Source of the DNA: Undibacterium pigrum
GTDB lineage: Bacteria; Pseudomonadota; Gammaproteobacteria; Burkholderiales; Burkholderiaceae_D
Length of the DNA: 64,000 nt
Direction: 5' to 3'
NCBI RefSeq assembly: GCF_003201815.1
Contig: NZ_QJKB01000001.1
Coordinates: 1,426,001-1,490,000 of the forward strand
Translations under genes and position numbers: made by a program
Part shown: positions 37,106-46,962 of the stretch, piece by piece
Numbering within the stretch: the first letter of the stretch is position 1
Layout: each line of letters starts with the position of its first letter
The notes under the pieces: model-generated
What the model was told of the DNA's origin: nothing
Seen by the model: the letters and a program-made list of their open reading frames with translations, nothing else
Database searches by the model: none

Positions 37106-39472
37106 TTATATATCTCCTGCAATCAATCTTTCCAGATACCCAAAGTCTACAGGCTTGATCATATGGGCATTAAACCCGGCACTGTGACTGCGCTCCTTGT
37201 CATGCTGTTGTCCATAACCAGTCAGCGCGATCAGTCGCATGACATCGCCGCCAGGTAACTCACGTATGGCTTTGGCGAGTTCATAACCATCCATGCCTGG
37301 CAAGCCTATATCAAGAATCGCAAACTCCGGCATATACCGCTGCACTTCATTCAATGCCTGTATGGGATCATAGACGGCCCGGACTTCATGTCCCATGGCA
37401 GAGAGCAATTCAAGCAAGGAATCGGCAGCATCACGATTATCGTCAACGACAAGGATGCGCGCGCTGGTGCTGGCGGGCACGTGAACCGGTTTCTCTTGCA
37501 CTTCCGCCTCTACCAAGGCCAGTTTATGAGGCAGGCTGATGGTAAAACTACTGCCCAGGCCTTCACCCGGGCTTTCGGCATGCACGCTGCCATGATGTAG
37601 TTGCACCAGATTGCTGACCAGTGCAAGACCGATGCCGAGACCACCATCAGATCTGTCTACGCTTCTACCTCCTTGCACGAACAGATCAAAAATATTCGGC
37701 ATCAGGCTTGGCGAAATGCCCATGCCATTATCACTGACGCGTATCTTGACCTTATCATCTTCATGATAAGTCACCAATGAAATTTCACCACCATCGGGTG
37801 TATATTTTGCGGCATTGGTCAGCAGGTTGGCGACCACTTGCGCCAGTCGAGCAGGGTCACCTACCCAGGTAATCGGCGCGACATCCAGCGTCAGGTGGTG
37901 ATTTTTTTTCTCCAGCAAATGGCTGGCCATTTCCAGCGCCTTGTTCATCACGTCGCGCAAATTGCTCGCGACTATCCTGAGCTGCACCTTGCCGCTGGTT
38001 ATTCTCGATACGTCCATCAGGTCATCGACCAAGCGCACCAGGTGATCAACCTGGCGCTGAATGACTGCCTGCTCCTTGCTGACCTTAGGGCCAGGGTTAC
38101 GCATCTTCATCAACTCAAGCGCGGTCACTATGGGCGCTAAAGGATTACGCAGTTCATGTCCCAGCATGGCGAGAAACTCATCTTTTGCCCGGGAAGTGAC
38201 ATTCAGGTTGTCGTTCAGGCGTTCAATCTCGGTACGTGCCAGCACCTGTGAAGTAATGTCAATGGCAATGGCCATCAACCCATGTACTTGTCCATCGACA
38301 CGGCGTATCGGTGCCAGATTGTAAATGTAATAGCGGTCTTCAGGTTCGCCACCGTACAAGCTGATGCGTACTTTGGTTTCTTCAGAGACAAATGGAATTC
38401 CCTCCCTGAATACGTGCTTGAATTTTGTGCGCACTTCAGAATCAAATAGCTCCGGAAAAACCTCATCAAAACTACGCCCCACCACCATAATTTCAGGACG
38501 GCCAATAATTTTGCAATAAATAGGATTTGCCAATTGAAAAACCAGATCATCGCCCATCATGATCGCCGTACCTACTGGCGCATCAAAAAGCAGACGATCT
38601 CTTTCAGCAGCGGCAAAATCACGGGCCAACAAGCTTTCCATATGCGTAAGAGCGCGACAAACCACCGCAGCAAATTCATGCAAAAATTTGCTGTAAGCAG
38701 CATCAAATGGCAAGCGCTGAGACAATTCGAATGTCAATGAACAATCATGATGAAAATGCAGTTGAAGTGCATGAATACTGAAATGGGTATCTTTGTTTAG
38801 ATTTGCCGCGTCTTCATGATTGACGGCTACGGCTAAAATGTCAGCAGTATTCTCGGCAGCGACAGCATGCACTGTCTCAAAAATTTCCTCACGGGTTTTA
38901 CAAAACGTCAATCGCTCTGTCAGCGACGATAAGGTACGCTGCCTGCGTTCGGCCAAAATACGGGATGTGGTCTCGGTGCACACAACCAAGGTGCCTACAA
39001 TTTGGTCATCATCACCATAGACTGGTGTATAAGTATAAGTCCAGTACACATCCTCCATCCGCGAATTTCTCCAGATAGGAACGAGATTGTCTTCATACCA
39101 GTTGGCAGCGCCGCCCGTCATGACATGTGATATCTGTGGCCAAATGATGGGCCAGATTTCTTGCCAGCATTCTGCGCCGCCCTGTCCCAGCGCAGCGGGA
39201 TGCTTCCCAATGCCAAAGCTGGGCACATAGGCATCGTTATATATCTGTATCAGTTTTGGTCCCCACCAGAGAAACATGGGATGGGCAGAATTCATGATGA
39301 TACCAACGACAGCCTTCAAGGCTGGCGGCCAGGCATTGATAGGACCAAGCTCAGTGGCAGACCAGTCAAAGTTCCTGACGGCATCACGCATAGGCGTGCC
39401 GCTTCCTATAAACGCCCATTCTTGCTGCAGGTTCACAGGAACATCTGCATTGTCATTCTGTATCGGAGACAT
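37106..39472 (-). CDS. PAS-containing hybrid histidine kinase
   Basis: The 788-residue protein begins with a PAS-like region (residues 25-180: FDWSATELGPINAWPPAL, HPMFLWWGPKLIQIYNDAY), followed by an unassigned segment, a second PAS (RLLFDAPVGTAIMMGDDLVF, YYIYNLAPIRRVDGQVHGLM), HisKA with AMLGHELRNPLAPIVTALEL, HATPase with NLLTNAAKYT and GGLGIGLALV, and a C-terminal receiver with Asp in AILDIGLPGMDG. No membrane segments are present. ATG at 39472 has AGGA seven bases upstream and is preferred to the frame start at 39559. PAS domains suggest sensing of a small ligand, light or redox state. Confidence 0.87.
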   Translation of the reverse strand: MSPIQNDNADVPVNLQQEWAFIGSGTPMRDAVRNFDWSATELGPINAWPPALKAVVGIIMNSAHPMFLWWGPKLIQIYNDAYVPSFGIGKHPAALGQGGAECWQEIWPIIWPQISHVMTGGAANWYEDNLVPIWRNSRMEDVYWTYTYTPVYGDDDQIVGTLVVCTETTSRILAERRQRTLSSLTERLTFCKTREEIFETVHAVAAENTADILAVAVNHEDAANLNKDTHFSIHALQLHFHHDCSLTFELSQRLPFDAAYSKFLHEFAAVVCRALTHMESLLARDFAAAERDRLLFDAPVGTAIMMGDDLVFQLANPIYCKIIGRPEIMVVGRSFDEVFPELFDSEVRTKFKHVFREGIPFVSEETKVRISLYGGEPEDRYYIYNLAPIRRVDGQVHGLMAIAIDITSQVLARTEIERLNDNLNVTSRAKDEFLAMLGHELRNPLAPIVTALELMKMRNPGPKVSKEQAVIQRQVDHLVRLVDDLMDVSRITSGKVQLRIVASNLRDVMNKALEMASHLLEKKNHHLTLDVAPITWVGDPARLAQVVANLLTNAAKYTPDGGEISLVTYHEDDKVKIRVSDNGMGISPSLMPNIFDLFVQGGRSVDRSDGGLGIGLALVSNLVQLHHGSVHAESPGEGLGSSFTISLPHKLALVEAEVQEKPVHVPASTSARILVVDDNRDAADSLLELLSAMGHEVRAVYDPIQALNEVQRYMPEFAILDIGLPGMDGYELAKAIRELPGGDVMRLIALTGYGQQHDKERSHSAGFNAHMIKPVDFGYLERLIAGDI

Positions 39473-39722
39473 ACTCGGTCCTGAGTTGGTAAGCAGCAAT
39501 TGTAGCGCCAACCTTACCAGATAACATGCGCTTCTTTGGACGTGAGTGATTGGCTGCAAGTAGTTAACTTGTACTAAATGACAAGGTTAGCGCCATTTGG
39601 CAGCATTGGCAATAAGTACGGGGCGTAAGATTGACAGGTCATTTAGAGGGACTTAATTTCAAATACCCTTGGAAATACCCACTTCGCCAGACTGGTCCCG
39701 GTCGGCAGAGGGGTGGAATAGA

Positions 39723-40853
39723 TCAAAACTGCCGCGACAGCTTCGCTTGCCCAATTTGCTGCGGCCTGCGCACTTCCCTGGTTTCTACTCCTGTCACGTC
39801 CAGATATTTTATTTTTTGCACAGGGTCAGAGAATGAAATATCCCTGGCCAGCAACTCCCTCATGATCTTCAAGTTGACCGCTTGTTGCTTGTCCATGTAC
39901 AAACCGTATTCCGGCTTCAGGACAAAATAAATCACTTCAAACTCGATAGAACTACGGTCAAACAGCTTCAGATGAGCACGGTCAAAGCGCACTTCAGGCT
40001 GTTCTTCGACTATTTTCCTTAACATGGGTGGTACCTGCTCCAGCACGTCGGGCGGAGTGTCGGAGGCGACCTTGACCAGTAATTGCACCCGCCTGTCTTT
40101 CATGCGCTTGAAGTTGCGTATGGTATTTTTCAATAAGTCAGCATTGGCAATCACGATTTGCTCGCCACTGTCAGCACGCAGGCGTGTAGTCTTCAAACCC
40201 ACATGTTCAACCGTGCCTGAGATACCGTTGATGTTGATTGCATCGCCGACTTCAAAAGGCTTGTCTACAGCAATTGCCAGGGAGGCAAACAGATCACCCA
40301 GCACATTCTGCACTGCCAGTGCAATCGCAATACCGCCTATACCCAGACTGGCAATGAAAGCTGATACATTAATCCCTACATTCGACAGCATGGCCAGCGC
40401 AAAAACGACCCACAGCACAAATTGCAAGGCCCAGACGATGATGGTATGCGAAACCCGGCTGGCTGGCGCACCATCGGTCGCCATGGAATTAAAATAACGC
40501 TTGCTCAGGACCTTGATGGTTTTATTGATCCATAAGGCCAGTTGCAAGCCAAACGCCAGAAACCACAGATGATTGACGCGGTCACTCCAGCGCGCAGGCA
40601 AATCCAGTACAGCTACACCTATCAGCACCGAGGTGATAATCAGAGTGATATTGCTGGTGCTGCCTAGAATTTGCGGTATCAGTTTTGTGACATGTGCCGT
40701 ACCCGGATTACTATCAGCCGTCAGCCTGCGCTTGAAGAAACCGATGAACGTATGCATGACGAAATACGCAAGCACAGCGACGCCACAAGCGGTGATCCAG
40801 CTAATGAATGGAATATCCAGAAAATTGCGATTGATGAGCGATTGAAAATCCAT
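39723..40853 (-). CDS. MscS family mechanosensitive ion channel
   Basis: The 376-residue protein has about five membrane helices; the last, ASLGIGGIAIALAVQNVLGD, is the Gly/Ala-rich pore helix of MscS, followed by LFASLAIAVDKPFEVGDAI and the beta domain (GTVEHVGLKTTRLRADSGE). It opens when membrane tension rises and releases solutes in osmotic downshock. GGGAA lies six bases before the ATG. It is longer than E. coli MscS (286 aa), with two extra N-terminal helices, as in YnaI- or YbdG-like members. It is followed by a gap to the PAS kinase. Confidence 0.9.
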   Translation of the reverse strand: MDFQSLINRNFLDIPFISWITACGVAVLAYFVMHTFIGFFKRRLTADSNPGTAHVTKLIPQILGSTSNITLIITSVLIGVAVLDLPARWSDRVNHLWFLAFGLQLALWINKTIKVLSKRYFNSMATDGAPASRVSHTIIVWALQFVLWVVFALAMLSNVGINVSAFIASLGIGGIAIALAVQNVLGDLFASLAIAVDKPFEVGDAININGISGTVEHVGLKTTRLRADSGEQIVIANADLLKNTIRNFKRMKDRRVQLLVKVASDTPPDVLEQVPPMLRKIVEEQPEVRFDRAHLKLFDRSSIEFEVIYFVLKPEYGLYMDKQQAVNLKIMRELLARDISFSDPVQKIKYLDVTGVETREVRRPQQIGQAKLSRQF

Positions 40854-41098
40854 AATTGTTCCCAGGTCTTTTTATCGGTTCAGACCATGGCAATTACTTG
40901 CATGGGCAAACCGGAAGCTGAGTATTTGTATGCCGGCTATGAATTCACGGACAAATCACAGACAACTCACTGTAGCCAGGGAGGCATACAAATACATTGG
41001 AAGGCCAGGCTGGACAAATGCTGTTCCAGCCCGGGGTTCCTGTTTTTCTATTGATCTTGATACTATCTTTGCTGTTTTGTTCTTTGGTATTCTCAGCT

Positions 41099-41632
41099 TC
41101 ATTGCAGGGATGGCAGCGTGATTTCATCCTTGCGTTGTTGTATCGCCGCACCCAGGGCTACCAGATCAAGCTTCGCTTTTTTTGCCTTGGGAAACATCTC
41201 CCCTTCTTCTTCCTTCACATGATGTTCAATTTGCTCGGATAAGACTTTGACCTTGGCGTCATACAGGTCTTCGCCTGGCTCCATATTCAATATCTGGGCG
41301 ATCAGGTCCTTGGCAGCGGCATGCTCTACTGTAGCTTCGTCCAGCATATCCTTGACATCAACACCGACATCACGCATGGCGGTATAAAAGATCTCTTCCT
41401 CTGCAATGGTGTGCTTGGTCAGTTCCAGGCAGATCTGATGAGCTATTTTTTTCTTGCTGACAAAAGCAGCGTCACCCAGGCTTTCAAATTTACTGAACAG
41501 TGCCTTGACGTTTTTATGGTCTTGCTTGAGCAGGCTGACAGCGTCTTGCGCTTTACTTCCTTTAAGCTTTTTGGCGATAACAACAGGAATTTTTGCAGGC
41601 TTGGCTTTGGTCGAAGATGTGGCTGTGCGCAT
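41099..41632 (-). CDS. Hemerythrin HHE domain protein
   Basis: The 177-residue protein has a Lys/Ala-rich N-terminus (residues 1-30) and a hemerythrin four-helix domain with metal ligands in LLKQDHKNVKALF, ELTKHTIAEEEIFY, VEHAAAKDLI and EQIEHHVKEEEGEMFP. Such proteins bind a di-iron centre and handle oxygen, nitric oxide or iron stress. AAGGA is well placed before ATG 41632, so the longer frame is not used. The neighbouring stress genes (catalase, BON protein) fit an oxidative stress role. Confidence 0.85.
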   Translation of the reverse strand: MRTATSSTKAKPAKIPVVIAKKLKGSKAQDAVSLLKQDHKNVKALFSKFESLGDAAFVSKKKIAHQICLELTKHTIAEEEIFYTAMRDVGVDVKDMLDEATVEHAAAKDLIAQILNMEPGEDLYDAKVKVLSEQIEHHVKEEEGEMFPKAKKAKLDLVALGAAIQQRKDEITLPSLQ

Positions 41633-41849
41633 GGTAGTTCCTTCTAAAACATGAAGACATTGATAAAGGGATAGGAATAAAGCGCCTGCAAAGCTTGTCC
41701 TGAGCAATCTCATCTGTTCAAAAGCAAAACAAGACACTCATAAGTGCAGGTAGAAACATCTTAAAACTTGTGCGGGTAAATGCTGGTAAGCCTCTGCGCT
41801 GAAGCCATGTAGGACAAAAACCAAGGAAAGTCTTGATACAAATTAGTGC

Positions 41850-41877
41850 TTTACTTTGTAAACGACATAGATATACT
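41850..41877 (+). promoter_or_regulatory. Promoter of the RHH regulator-esterase unit
   Basis: TTTACT at 41850-41855 and TATACT at 41872-41877 are 16 bases apart. The start point would be near 41884, just before the 28-bp palindrome. Confidence 0.55.
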
Positions 41878-41889
41878 CCAATAAACATC

Positions 41890-41917
41890 CAAATACCATC
41901 CATATGGATGGTATTTG
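41890..41917. promoter_or_regulatory. 28-bp perfect palindrome, likely operator
   Basis: Each 14-base arm is CAAATACCATCCAT or its exact complement, centred on 41903/41904. It starts about six bases after the predicted transcription start and ends 17 bases before the RHH protein ATG. Ribbon-helix-helix proteins of the ParD/CopG type commonly bind such symmetric sites to repress their own operon. Confidence 0.75.
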
Positions 41918-41934
41918 TTAATCCAAGGAATGCC

Positions 41935-42348
41935 ATGAGTGTTACCGACATACGGGCCAAGGCCAGCGATACAGAAAAAATCACCATCAATCTTGGCTTG
42001 ATTGATCTAGGCCAGGTGGATCTGCTCGTGCAGGAAGGTTTTTATTCAAACCGTACAGACCTGATACGCACGGCAATACGCAACCAGTTACTCACACATG
42101 CTGAAGTCATACGCCAGACTGTGGCACGCAAGAGCCTGGTATTGGGCTTGCAGCATTACACACGCGCTGACCTTGAAGCCGTGCGTGATGCAGGACAGCG
42201 CCTGCAAATACAGGTACTGGGCCTGGCCAGCATCGCTGCTGATGTCAGCCCTGAACTGGCGATGACTACTATCGAATCCATTTCTGTACTAGGGGCATTC
42301 CAGGCCAGCAATGCAGTAAAAGCGGCACTCGCTGGACGGATACTCTGA
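41935..42348 (+). CDS. Ribbon-helix-helix (CopG/ParD-like) transcriptional regulator
   Basis: The 137-residue protein starts MSVTDIRAKASDTEKITINL, followed by the RHH core VDLLVQEGFYSNRTDLIRTAIRNQLL, in which the first strand contacts DNA and NRTDLIRTAI is the conserved helix. Residues 55-137 form a C-terminal extension with no recognised motif. AAGGA stands six bases before ATG 41935. No toxin gene follows; the next gene is a PHB-depolymerase-type esterase 48 bases downstream, so it is more likely a metabolic repressor than an antitoxin. The perfect palindrome directly upstream is its probable operator. Confidence 0.82.
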   Translation: MSVTDIRAKASDTEKITINLGLIDLGQVDLLVQEGFYSNRTDLIRTAIRNQLLTHAEVIRQTVARKSLVLGLQHYTRADLEAVRDAGQRLQIQVLGLASIAADVSPELAMTTIESISVLGAFQASNAVKAALAGRIL

Positions 42349-42396
42349 CCAGCAACTATCCCTTATGCACAAGTTGCGTTACATTGAAAGCACACC

Positions 42397-43644
42397 ATGA
42401 ATTTTAATCCAGACCTGCTGGCGCGCATGCGCATGGCGGGTAAATCCTGGCGCAATGGCAAGGCATTTGCCATACCAGCTCAGGGCAGCCTGCACACGGA
42501 TCAATTACAAAATCTGACTGCCGTCACAGAATTGATACAACGTACCCTGAACAAGCATTTGCCTGGTCTGGCAAAGACTGCAACTCATACTGGATCTGAT
42601 TACGCGAACCAACATGATCAGAAAAGGGAACAGACCCTGCATGACATTAATCCACGACCTGAGAATAAGCGTGACGGCCAGCCGCAAGCTGATGCCCGCC
42701 ATGCTGCAGATGTCATCGATGCGCAAACTCCGGAAGCAAAAAAAACTGACAAAAGCGATACAGGTCGTTTCATTAGCGGCAGCTATGCCAATGCACATGG
42801 CAAGCGCACTTACAAGCTCTATATCCCTTCTGGTTATACAGGACAGGCATTGCCACTGATCGTCATGCTGCACGGCTGCACACAAGGGCCTGATGATTTT
42901 GCCACTGGCACCGGGATGAATCTGATCGCAGAACAAGAGCAATGCATCGTCGTCTACCCTTGCCAGGACCAGAGTGCAAATAGCTCAAAATGCTGGAACT
43001 GGTTCAAGGCCATGGATCAAAAGCGTGACCAGGGTGAACCTGCTCTGATCGCCGGTCTCACCCGCAAGATAATGGCCGATTATCACGCAGATGAACGCCG
43101 TGTCTTCATCGCGGGTATGTCTGCCGGTGGTGCGATGGCTGCCATCATGGCCGATGCTTATCCTGAGCTTTATGCCGCAGTTGGCATACATTCTGGCCTG
43201 CCATTTGGCGCGGCAAATGATTTGCCTTCCGCCCTGGCAGCCATGCGCGGAGCAGCAAGCCAAAGTAAAAAATCATCGACAGATGCCGCAGTGCCTATCA
43301 TCGTCTTCCACGGTGACCAGGACCATACGGTTAATAGCAAAAATGCTGACAGCATCATGGAAGCTTATCTGGGCAGCAACCAGTCAAAAAATTTAACAGC
43401 ACGAAAAGAAAACGGTAGCGGCAAGCTAGGCCGTCTCTATACGCGCACACGCTATGCCGATAATACTGCTTCTCATCAAACGGACAATGTGCCCGCCCCT
43501 GCTGAGCAATGGGTCATCCATGGCGCTGGTCACGCCTGGTCGGGCGGCAACAGCCAAGGCAGTTTTACTGACGCAGCAGGGCCAGATGCCAGCCGCGAGA
43601 TGTTGCGTTTCTTTTTATCGCAAGTAAGTACAAATCAGATGTAA
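42397..43644 (+). CDS. PHB depolymerase family esterase
   Basis: The 415-residue protein has an alpha/beta hydrolase domain from about residue 130: YKLYIPSGYTGQALPLIVMLHGCTQ, the lipase box GMSAGGAMAA with catalytic Ser, Asp in FHGDQDHTVN and His in HGAGHAWSGG. This is the esterase_phb family (LpqC/extracellular PHB depolymerase-like). Residues 1-125 are a variable helical leader without a signal peptide, so the enzyme may be cytosolic or exported by another route. It follows the RHH gene by 48 bases in one operon. Polyhydroxybutyrate as substrate is plausible but not proven; feruloyl or other esters are alternatives. Confidence 0.83.
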   Translation: MNFNPDLLARMRMAGKSWRNGKAFAIPAQGSLHTDQLQNLTAVTELIQRTLNKHLPGLAKTATHTGSDYANQHDQKREQTLHDINPRPENKRDGQPQADARHAADVIDAQTPEAKKTDKSDTGRFISGSYANAHGKRTYKLYIPSGYTGQALPLIVMLHGCTQGPDDFATGTGMNLIAEQEQCIVVYPCQDQSANSSKCWNWFKAMDQKRDQGEPALIAGLTRKIMADYHADERRVFIAGMSAGGAMAAIMADAYPELYAAVGIHSGLPFGAANDLPSALAAMRGAASQSKKSSTDAAVPIIVFHGDQDHTVNSKNADSIMEAYLGSNQSKNLTARKENGSGKLGRLYTRTRYADNTASHQTDNVPAPAEQWVIHGAGHAWSGGNSQGSFTDAAGPDASREMLRFFLSQVSTNQM

Positions 43645-43673
43645 AGCGGAAATAATGTAGTTCGCATTAAAAA

Positions 43674-43705
43674 TGCCTTATGCATAGCTACGCATAAGGC
43701 TTTTA
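43674..43705. terminator. Bidirectional terminator between esterase and catalase
   Basis: GCCTTATGC (43675-43683) pairs with GCATAAGGC (43692-43700) around an eight-base loop. TTTTA follows on the plus strand and ATTTTTAA on the minus, fitting termination of both convergent genes. Confidence 0.8.
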
Positions 43706-43727
43706 CTCGCTAACAGCAGCTATTTCT

Positions 43728-45851
43728 TCATAGCGGCGGACGCACAAACTCCTCTCTAGTCCATAGCCTTGTTTTTGCAGCGGCGATGAAGTCTTTCAAT
43801 TTATCCGTTGATATGACGGCAGCATCTTTATCAATACCGGCCGCAGTCAACAGTACGTCGCCACCTGAATCATAGGCAATCGCTTTCAAATGGCTGAACG
43901 CATCGCTGACGAAGCCTTTGGCAGCCATATCCCGTGCCAGTTTCTTTGCCGACTCACTGGAAAGGACAAGGGCAACAGCATCAAATATCACGGAAGGACT
44001 GCCTGCCAGTTGCCCATCTACTTTGGCTTCTTTGCCATCTGACAAATACACGCCATTGATACGCGGGGCAATGATCTTGTATTTGGCATCTGCAGCAGTA
44101 ACAGCAGCTTTGAATTTTTCCAGCACCTTGGCATCGGTACCGTCAGCAATGAGAATACCAAGGACACGGCCCGCCAAACTATCTTTCATCTTGTCTATCA
44201 AACCCAGGGCAGGTGATGCCGGCAAATCCTGTATCTCAGCGCTAATAGCTGGTGCTGCTGGCAAGTCTTTGATGCCCAGGCCATCGGCAACACGCTGCGC
44301 CAACTCTTCATTGATGTGCAGCAGATGAGCAACCATGGCCAATGGTATATGCGGGTGCTCGACTTTGGATAATTCAAAAACCAGTGCTGCAACTATGTGC
44401 GCTTGCTCAGTCTCATTCTGGCTGACATAGAACTGACGGGCCTGACTATAGTGATCAGCAAAACTTTCCGGGCGTATCCTCCCCTTGTCACCAGCAACAG
44501 GCTCTGCCATGCTCGTGAACCCTGTCGCAGGCTGTTCGCGCGGAGCATCTTTTGCCAGTGAATTTGGTTCATACGCGACTCTACCAACAGGCCTTGCCAT
44601 CTGCATATGGCCATCACGCTGATGATTGGCAAACGGGCACCTGGGTGCATTGACAGGAATCTGGTGGAAATTGGCTGAGCCTAGCCTGGACAATTGTGTA
44701 TCCAGATAAGAAAACAAGCGCCCATGCAGCAAGGGGTCATTCGAGAAATCAATACCAGGAACCAAATGCGATGGGCAAAACGCGACTTGCTCAGTCTCGG
44801 CAAAGAAATTGTCTGGCCATCTGTCCAATACCATGCGTCCGATCACAGTCAGGGGTACCAGTTCTTCAGGGATGAGTTTAGTAGCATCGAGATGGTCAAA
44901 CGGGAACGCATCTGCTTCTTTTTCGGTAAATAACTGTACCGCCAGTTCCCATTCAGGGAAATCACCTGCAGTAATGGCCTCAAAGAAATCACGTCTGTGA
45001 AAATCAGGGTCGGCACCGGCAATTTTCACCGTTTCATCCCAGACAGTAGACTGTAAGCCTGCCTTGGGGCGCCAGTGAAATTTTACAAAAGTCGATTCAC
45101 CATTCTTGTTAATCAGACGGAAGCTATGCACACCAAAGCCTTCTATCATGCGCAATGATCTTGGCAGTGTGCGGTCAGACATGATCCACATTACCATGTG
45201 CATAGCTTCTGGCGTCAGTGAAATAAAATCCCAGAAGGTATCGTGCGCAGATGCCGCTTGTGGAAAGCCGCGATCAGGCTCCATTTTTACTGCATGGATA
45301 AGATCAGGAAATTTGATCGCATCCTGAATAAAGAAGACGGGGACATTATTACCCACCAGATCCCAATTGCCTTCCGAGGTATAGAATTTGACTGCAAAGC
45401 CGCGCACATCGCGGGGAGTGTCCACAGAACCGGAACCGCCAGCAACGGTAGAAATCCTGGTAAATACCGGCGTTTGCTTTCCTGTTTCAGTCAGGATTTT
45501 TGCCGTAGTATATTTTTCCAGCGATTGCGTCAATTCAAAATATCCATGCGCACCGGTTCCGCGGGCATGGACGATGCGCTCAGGGATACGCTCATGATCA
45601 AAATGCGTAATTTTTTCCCTGAGGATAAAGTCTTCCAGCAAGGTTGGTCCTCTGACACTGGCTTTCAGGGAGTTTTGGTCATCCGCAATGACCACGCCTT
45701 GGTTAGTGGTTAATTGCGGATATATTTTCCCGGCAATCTGATGTAGCTCGCCCCCATTACCGATGGAGGTGGACGTCAGGTTTTTACTTTCTTTTTTTGC
45801 TTCTTTTGTCGTTTCTTTACTTCCTGTTTTGGCGACGGCTGTCTTGGGCAT
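43728..45851 (-). CDS. katE: Large-subunit monofunctional catalase (HPII type)
   Basis: The 707-residue protein contains the clade II catalase core: [20 protein letters not shown] with the distal His, [17 protein letters not shown] with the distal Asn, and the proximal Tyr motif [14 protein letters not shown]. From about residue 550 it carries the C-terminal DJ-1/PfpI-like flavodoxin domain ([20 protein letters not shown]). HPII catalases degrade hydrogen peroxide, typically in stationary phase. The longer frame starts with GTG at 45860; ATG at 45851 is preferred. The N-terminal Lys/Thr-rich tail is extended. Neighbouring stress genes suggest shared stress control. Confidence 0.95.
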   Translation of the reverse strand: MPKTAVAKTGSKETTKEAKKESKNLTSTSIGNGGELHQIAGKIYPQLTTNQGVVIADDQNSLKASVRGPTLLEDFILREKITHFDHERIPERIVHARGTGAHGYFELTQSLEKYTTAKILTETGKQTPVFTRISTVAGGSGSVDTPRDVRGFAVKFYTSEGNWDLVGNNVPVFFIQDAIKFPDLIHAVKMEPDRGFPQAASAHDTFWDFISLTPEAMHMVMWIMSDRTLPRSLRMIEGFGVHSFRLINKNGESTFVKFHWRPKAGLQSTVWDETVKIAGADPDFHRRDFFEAITAGDFPEWELAVQLFTEKEADAFPFDHLDATKLIPEELVPLTVIGRMVLDRWPDNFFAETEQVAFCPSHLVPGIDFSNDPLLHGRLFSYLDTQLSRLGSANFHQIPVNAPRCPFANHQRDGHMQMARPVGRVAYEPNSLAKDAPREQPATGFTSMAEPVAGDKGRIRPESFADHYSQARQFYVSQNETEQAHIVAALVFELSKVEHPHIPLAMVAHLLHINEELAQRVADGLGIKDLPAAPAISAEIQDLPASPALGLIDKMKDSLAGRVLGILIADGTDAKVLEKFKAAVTAADAKYKIIAPRINGVYLSDGKEAKVDGQLAGSPSVIFDAVALVLSSESAKKLARDMAAKGFVSDAFSHLKAIAYDSGGDVLLTAAGIDKDAAVISTDKLKDFIAAAKTRLWTREEFVRPPL

Positions 45852-45960
45852 GGTAGGCACTCTACAATAAAGGTTAGGACGGATGCAAAGAAAAAACGGA
45901 CGGCCCTGTACTTTGAGCAGTCCGTTTTTGCAGTGCCAGTATTTACTACTCAGGAAAAAT

Positions 45961-46479
45961 TCAAGTCACACTGGCTTCGGATGTAGAGTTGATATCTTCC
46001 GCACCCGCTTTTTTGTAAATGTCTTTTGCAATGCTTTCCTGGCTGGAATTATCGGAATGTACAGAAATCAGGATATTGCCGCCCCGAATCTTCCCGTCAT
46101 ACAATTTCGCTTCATATTCCGGTATACCCAGACCCACCATCGCGCCGATAATACCGCCTGCGGCACCCACCAATGCAGCGCCGCTGAGTGCCGCCATGAT
46201 AGGGCCAGCAGCAATGAAAGGGCCTACACCAGGGATGGCCAGCGTACCGATACCTGTCAGCCAGCCCAGGATGGCACCAACGCCCATGCCTGCAGCTCCG
46301 CCAGCGGCAGCACCTTCTGGTAATTTGGTGTTTTGCTCATGTGCAAAATCACGTGTACCGGTTTGATCAGGGAACAAAACTGAAATATCACCGCTTGGGA
46401 AGCCTGAGAGTTTCAGATTGTCGACGATGTTTTCAGCTTGGACTCGGTTTGTTGCGATACAGTAAATGGCGGTTTTCAT
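45961..46479 (-). CDS. Glycine-rich general stress protein 17M-like
   Basis: The 172-residue protein starts with a ferredoxin-like strand MKTAIYCIATNRVQAENIVDNL and LSGFPSGDISVLF, followed by a long Gly/Ala hydrophobic stretch (residues 55-118: AAAGGAAGMGVGAILGWLTG, GALVGAAGGIIGAMVGLGI) and a second strand pair GKIRGGNILISVHSDN. This layout matches the general stress protein 17M / DUF1269-like group, thought to associate with membranes through glycine zippers. AAGGAG lies six bases before the ATG. The function is unknown; a stress role is inferred from neighbours (catalase, BON). Confidence 0.7.
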   Translation of the reverse strand: MKTAIYCIATNRVQAENIVDNLKLSGFPSGDISVLFPDQTGTRDFAHEQNTKLPEGAAAGGAAGMGVGAILGWLTGIGTLAIPGVGPFIAAGPIMAALSGAALVGAAGGIIGAMVGLGIPEYEAKLYDGKIRGGNILISVHSDNSSQESIAKDIYKKAGAEDINSTSEASVT

Positions 46480-46545
46480 ATGTACTCCTTGAATGAATTT
46501 GATTGCATGTGTTGCCAGACCGGCTTGCTACCTTGCTTACTCTGT

Positions 46546-46962
46546 TTAATTGGTTTTCACGTCCAGCGAGTTATTAATGGAACTGACACCCTTGACCGCC
46601 AGGACGATTTTTTCCACTTTCATTTTTTCGTCTGCCGTTTTCACCGGTCCACGCAAGGTAACCGCACCGGTATTGACGATGATCTTGATGTTATGCGCCA
46701 TCAAAGACAGTGATTTATCATGCACGACTGAACGTCTGACTGCAGCCAGCAGATTACGGTCTTCTGGTGTGTTGAACTGGTCTTCCGGTGTTTTATTGCC
46801 GGCATACCTGTCTCTGTCATTGATCGCTGAGTTATCGACATTGGGCGCACTTTTTCCTTCGGTTACCACTGAAGGAACAGGGTCAGCGGCAAATCCAGTA
46901 GCTGGCAATGCGGCGCAGCACAATAGGGAGGCAATACCGATTTGATTGAGTATTCGTCTCAT
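46546..46962 (-). CDS. Periplasmic BON domain protein (OsmY-like)
   Basis: The 138-residue protein has a signal peptide (cleavage near GFAAD) and a single C-terminal BON domain from about residue 65: NLLAAVRRSVVHDKSLSL, IKIIVNTGAVTLRGPV, VEKIVLAVKGVSSINNSLDV. BON domains bind phospholipids or maintain the outer membrane and are typical of OsmY-like osmotic stress proteins. AGGAG precedes the ATG. It lies 66 bases upstream of the 17M-like gene on the same strand, so co-transcription is likely. Confidence 0.85.
   Translation of the reverse strand: MRRILNQIGIASLLCCAALPATGFAADPVPSVVTEGKSAPNVDNSAINDRDRYAGNKTPEDQFNTPEDRNLLAAVRRSVVHDKSLSLMAHNIKIIVNTGAVTLRGPVKTADEKMKVEKIVLAVKGVSSINNSLDVKTN

Noticed and set aside
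41935-42348. ParD antitoxin of a ParDE module
   Set aside because: No ParE-like toxin follows; the next gene is an esterase and the protein has a long extra C-terminal part.
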